Source of the DNA: Drosophila pseudoobscura
Lineage: Eukaryota; Arthropoda; Insecta; Diptera; Drosophilidae
Direction of reading: 5' to 3'
Assembly (NCBI RefSeq): GCF_009870125.1
Contig: NC_046679.1
Span: forward strand, 14,508,001-14,572,000
Length of the DNA stretch: 64,000 bases
Both the position numbers and the translations under genes were made by a program. Shown here piece after piece: positions 60,385 through 64,000 of the stretch. Below the pieces are notes generated by a model. It was not told the DNA's origin. It did not search any database and was given only the letters and a program-made list of their open reading frames with translations. Numbering within the stretch: position 1 is the stretch's first letter; each line of letters starts with the position of its first letter.

Positions 60385-60693
60385 ATGCAGCTAACAAAGT
60401 ATCTTGTTCTGATCTTTGCCATTTTCTATTGCCTGACGGAAACCAAAGCCGTCACCTGTGATGATAGTCCCGATGATCCTAACTGCATTGATTGTGACAC
60501 CGATCCCGACAACGCAGAATGTCTCATCACGATCACCACAACCACTGAGGTGGTAACCACAACAACCGCCGCGGTTCCGGCGACAACCACAAGGAGAGCA
60601 CTGGGACTGAGTGCCAAGAAGCAGTTCATTGTTAACAAACTAAATTTAATACTTAACCGAAAAAGAAACTTCCTGAGATCACTGTCAGGCTGA
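60385..60693 (+). CDS. Secreted Thr-rich protein with CIDC motif and basic tail
   Basis: 102 residues, no intron. Signal peptide at 1-22 (MQLTKYLVLIFAIFYCLTET). The segment TCDDSPDDPNCIDCDTDPDN with AEC is closest to the 59127 gene. Then a short Thr/Val block (residues 49-70) and a Lys/Arg/Asn/Leu tail that ends in SG, as the 59127 protein does. AATAAA at 60713. Tandem duplicate of the 59127 gene by sequence and order. Confidence 0.82.
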   Translation: MQLTKYLVLIFAIFYCLTETKAVTCDDSPDDPNCIDCDTDPDNAECLITITTTTEVVTTTTAAVPATTTRRALGLSAKKQFIVNKLNLILNRKRNFLRSLSG

Positions 60694-60773
60694 TATAAGT
60701 TTCGTGCTCCTCCAATAAAGACTCAAAAACGAACAGAAAAGTTAGTAGTATCAAAGCAAAGCAATTTATGACT

Positions 60774-61049
60774 TCAATCTAATAACCCTTTTTTGAAGGA
60801 AATATAAGCTTTGGCTAATTCAAATGTGTTGCAAACTCTGGGATTTAAGCAAGAACTCGCTATCTCATTAATTGGACTAATTGTGGTACTGATCCCAACC
60901 AGGCATTGCACATGCCTGGGATTCTGGCTGCAGTCAATGCAGTCCGGATCCTCGGGCGCCACATCACACCTGATGGCGCAAACGGCATCCAGGAAATAGA
61001 ATATGGCCAGAAATTGTACCATGAACTTCAGAGAAACCATATTGTTCAT
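60774..61049 (-). CDS. Diverged CIDC-family secreted protein, inverted copy
   Basis: Up to 91 residues; the in-frame ATG at 61040 (MVSLKF) would also start a good signal peptide (FMVQFLAIFYFLDAVCA). The four-cysteine segment RCDVAPEDPDCIDCSQNPRH with VQC is intact. The Thr-rich block is nearly gone (ISTTIS), two more Cys follow, and the tail is short (FKKGLLD). No TATA box was found upstream on the minus strand. It may be a gene with a reduced form or one that is decaying. Confidence 0.6.
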   Translation of the reverse strand: MNNMVSLKFMVQFLAIFYFLDAVCAIRCDVAPEDPDCIDCSQNPRHVQCLVGISTTISPINEIASSCLNPRVCNTFELAKAYISFKKGLLD

Positions 61050-61749
61050 TCACTCTTTGATGACTGGAGGAATATGACTAGGGCAAGTCACGGGCTAACC
61101 AAATATGAAAGTTTGTTCAGCTGTATTGCGTGAAAAATCTGCGTTTCAAATCGGAATTAGAAGAAAGAGAATGCATTAATATTTTCATCAAACCTTATGA
61201 ATTACAATTTCTCATGGATTCATGTGTATCAGAGGAGTATAGCAATTATTCATCATCTATGAATGAGAATAACTATTTTTGTCCTAAACATACTATTTGG
61301 ATCAATTATTCACCTCAAAATGTAAGAGAAAATAGATCCTTTTTAATATAACCACTCTCGGGCGATTTGTAGTGGCATAAATTATTAAATGTAAGTGGAT
61401 CTGTCGAAAAGCTTCTTATGGATTTACATACTAATAGAAAGAATATGGTACCATATAGTAGCTCCCATGTGTACAATCGATCTGCAAGAGTATCAAAAAG
61501 CTTCTGGCCCTAAAGCTATAATTTCTTTCTCCTTCTCTCTTTGCTCTTCGTTTGGCGCTTCGCTCTCTTCAATGTCCGAACGAAAGAGCAAATACATACA
61601 TACATAAATGCAAACGAGCTCCAAAGCGCCAAACTTTTTTCCACCCGCTGGGGAGCAATGTTTTTCGCTGCTGCTCTGCTTTTATTTTTATGGCTCTGCG
61701 CACTGCGCTCTGCTCTCTGCACACATCGATCGAGGCAGAGCGAGCGAGC
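61050..61749. other. Intergenic, nothing certain
   Basis: AT-rich on the left. From about 61540 on, GC content rises and reads as promoter-proximal sequence (GCGCTTCGCTCTC). Confidence 0.4.
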
Positions 61750-62108
61750 CACTATTTAATTTTCGTTTTGTCGTGGAACGGGTACGGAACGGTCCCAACC
61801 TCCCGATATACTTGTACCGTACAAAGCGCGGAAAAGTCGAGTAAAAGCGTTCGTGACTGAATTTTTGTATTTATTTACCGTTGCCTTAGGGGCTTCACTG
61901 TGTGCGTGTGTTCTCGTATTCGTGTGTACCCGTGTGTGTGTGTATGTTTGTGTTTTGGTGCTCTTCTCCTTTGTTGGGGCCAAAAGAAAGCAATCAACAT
62001 TTAGAGCCAAAACGGTGCCGCCTGACGGGAAAACAAACAATATTTTTGGCCAAAAAGAGCTCAACGCGGAATTCGTGATAATAGTGCGCCATCTAGCGGT
62101 CAGAGTGG
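61750..62108 (+). other. Possible promoter and non-coding first exon of a gene beyond the right edge
   Basis: Plus-strand leader-like sequence ending in a good splice donor (AGTGG/GTAAGT, 62108/62109). The frame from 61853 (MTEFLYLFTV...) runs over GT repeats and is more likely untranslated. No acceptor partner was found in the window. Confidence 0.3.
62086..62099 (-). promoter_or_regulatory. CTCF-like site
   Basis: On the minus strand CCGCTAGATGGCGC contains AGATGGCGC, which fits the known Drosophila CTCF core AGRKGGCGC. It sits 10 bp before the putative splice donor. Confidence 0.4.
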
Positions 62109-64000
62109 GTAAGTAGGATAAAATCGGAATTCCATTGGGAATGGGCTACAAATCTGTAAAGGAAAACCAGCTCCGAAGGTACGAAACTTGGGATACCCTT
62201 TCGAAGCGATTGCACCTATGATAGGCATAAGATTTAGTCCTCCAATTTTGATAATTAAAAACAAAATCTTTGGAAGCACATAACACAAGAGCTTCTTGAG
62301 TTTTTATTGGAATACCTTAAGGAACAAACTCACTTTTCGCACAAAGATCGATGCTTTCTAGAGGACTCTTATAAATCTGTATGTGTGTATTTTTGGCTCT
62401 GGCAAAAACATTCCACCAATCTTTTCAATTGGAACTATGCGTTATAGGGATCTGATTTTGAAAACCTTCTTCCCTTAAAAGCCTTATACTCTTCAGGGTA
62501 AACAAAAAAAAGTAACCGCCATCCTTTTGACAGGCGGCGACGACATAAAATGTCAAACTGTCGATCAACATCAAGGCGAAAATATGCAAGATGCGTGTCT
62601 CAAATGCTAAGAGGGTCGACTGCTGCACACACGAACTCACACACACAGATGCACAAATGGCTGCCATTTATGCAATCCCCCAAGCTCCTGTCCCTCTCCC
62701 CGCTCAGTGCCTTCCCTTTTGCCGCGCTTAATCTCAACGATGATCTCTGAGTTTTGCATGCCTTCCCGTTCCCGTTCCCATTCCCATTCCCATTCCGTGC
62801 CTGCCTGCTGATCTCTTCTGGAATGCGTTTAATTCGAATTTGAATTTCATCGTTTTATTCTACTCTTCTTGTTCTTCTCCTTGCGTTTCTTCTGTTTTGC
62901 TCCTCTCTGATTCGCTTGTTTTTACAACGCAAAACACTTGTTAAACGCGAATTCGCACTCTCTCTCTCTCTCTCTCTCTGTCTCTCTGTCTTTATCTGTT
63001 TGTGTTTTGTGGGGAAGAAATCAAAGTTAAAGCAAACACTTAATTAATATTCCACACACTCCCCCAGAAACTCACATGGAATACCACGAACAATGTGCTT
63101 TTTGTTGCTCCGATCTATCCGTAATTGTTGTTGCACAGATTTCATTTCATTTTCCATTTGTCATTTTGTGTTTTGGTATCGATCGAGAGTGTTATTGGCT
63201 TTTGGCGCTGGGCACGGGCCAGGATCATATTGGATGTTTATAGAAGTGCCTCTGCCTCCAGACTGGAATCCTCGTAGTCCATCATCTCACGTTGTGAGAT
63301 TCGGTTCGTGAATAATTCTAAACTATTTTTAGATGGAATTTATGCAAAATCGAAAAGAATTTTTACGGTTTATATGTGACTGGAAATTTAAGAACACTCG
63401 TATGTGGATTTATTGAAGTCGTCTGTCTATAGGGGTTTTATTTGCTGAAAGTGTTGAAAGATTGCTTTGGAGGAGGCAATTAGGAGGAAGGAATGCCAGG
63501 GAATGCTTGTCTATCCTTCTATCAATTGATACAACTCAAAATCAATCTATCATTGAATCTATTGAAGAGTATACGTCCAATCCAATCAATCTTTCTGTCA
63601 CATACTTTACCAACCAAAACCCCAACAAAAGACTGGTGCTTTCTTCAACATTCTTTATCCCCAAATTCCTGTCTTCCTCTTCACCATTTGTTGGGGAATC
63701 GAAACCGAGAAAATTCCATTAATTTGCCAATTCACAAAAACCTGATGAACACATGCCAAGACCCACCATCAGCCTCATCACAGACAGATGTTTCATGTGT
63801 TGCAGAAGTGCAGACAAAGTGAAAATGGTGGGGCCTTCCCCCACCCGAAACAAATTCCACCCGAATGCAAATGCAAATGCAAATGAAGATGCAACAGGTT
63901 GCTCGTGATGGGGCGACGACAGACATCTGACAAACGACAAACAATTGAACTCAATTTTAATTGTTGGCCATATTCATTGTTGAAATATCGTTGTAGTTGT
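62109..64000. other. Non-coding, no gene seen
   Basis: Contains tandem CCATTC/CCGTTC hexamers at 62766-62796, a CT run at 62957-62979, a 7-bp inverted repeat ATCTCACGTTGTGAGAT at 63284-63300 and ATGCAA repeats at 63864-63882. Probably intron of a gene reaching in from the right. Confidence 0.45.

Noticed and set aside
61853-62116. Frame of 87 residues as a membrane protein gene
   Set aside because: Hydrophobic part comes from GT repeats, and the frame runs through a strong splice donor; better read as an untranslated exon.

Overview
This is eukaryotic, almost certainly Drosophila, DNA. Genes have short introns with GT/AG ends, TATAAAAG core promoters, AATAAA signals, abundant CA/CT/CAG microsatellites and long introns. 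One gene is recognisable as the Drosophila phosphodiesterase gene Pde6. Repeats that begin TATACCCGATACT and carry a GTCY microsatellite resemble the DINE-1/mini-me (Helentron-like) elements of flies. A non-melanogaster species, perhaps of the obscura group, is my guess, not a proof. No CRISPR, rRNA or tRNA genes were seen.

Layout. From 1 to about 36 kb the minus strand carries the 5' half of Pde6: four coding exons between 1594 and 8159, with the catalytic half beyond the left edge. Some 28 kb without confident genes follows, probably the 5' intron and control region of Pde6, with a GAGA-rich candidate promoter near 35.5-35.95 kb. A four-exon gene for a small secreted protein of unknown function lies at 36512-37252 (minus).

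From 37.8 to 51.8 kb, and again from 59.0 to 61.1 kb, is a rapidly evolving cluster of small secreted-protein genes. It contains Ser/Thr-rich (mucin-like) proteins, most with Lys/Arg-rich tails and several sharing a four-cysteine CIDC motif. It also contains two intact cystatin-type protease inhibitor genes, at least three pseudogenes and three DINE-1-like repeats. Most intact members have a TATA box 45-80 bp before the ATG and a signal peptide. The cluster's most striking member (38852-39241) joins the signal peptide and promoter of its neighbour to a piece of mitochondrial porin (VDAC), which makes a predicted secreted porin fragment.

From 52.6 to 56.7 kb (minus) is a five-exon gene for a 1290-residue protein with 15 C2H2 zinc fingers. 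The right end (61.5-64 kb) holds no clear coding gene. It may contain the promoter and first non-coding exon of a plus-strand gene that continues out of the window, with a CTCF-like site just before the splice donor.

The cluster genes may act together in one secretory tissue (glue-like polycationic mucins with protease inhibitors), but nothing in the sequence alone shows where they are expressed.
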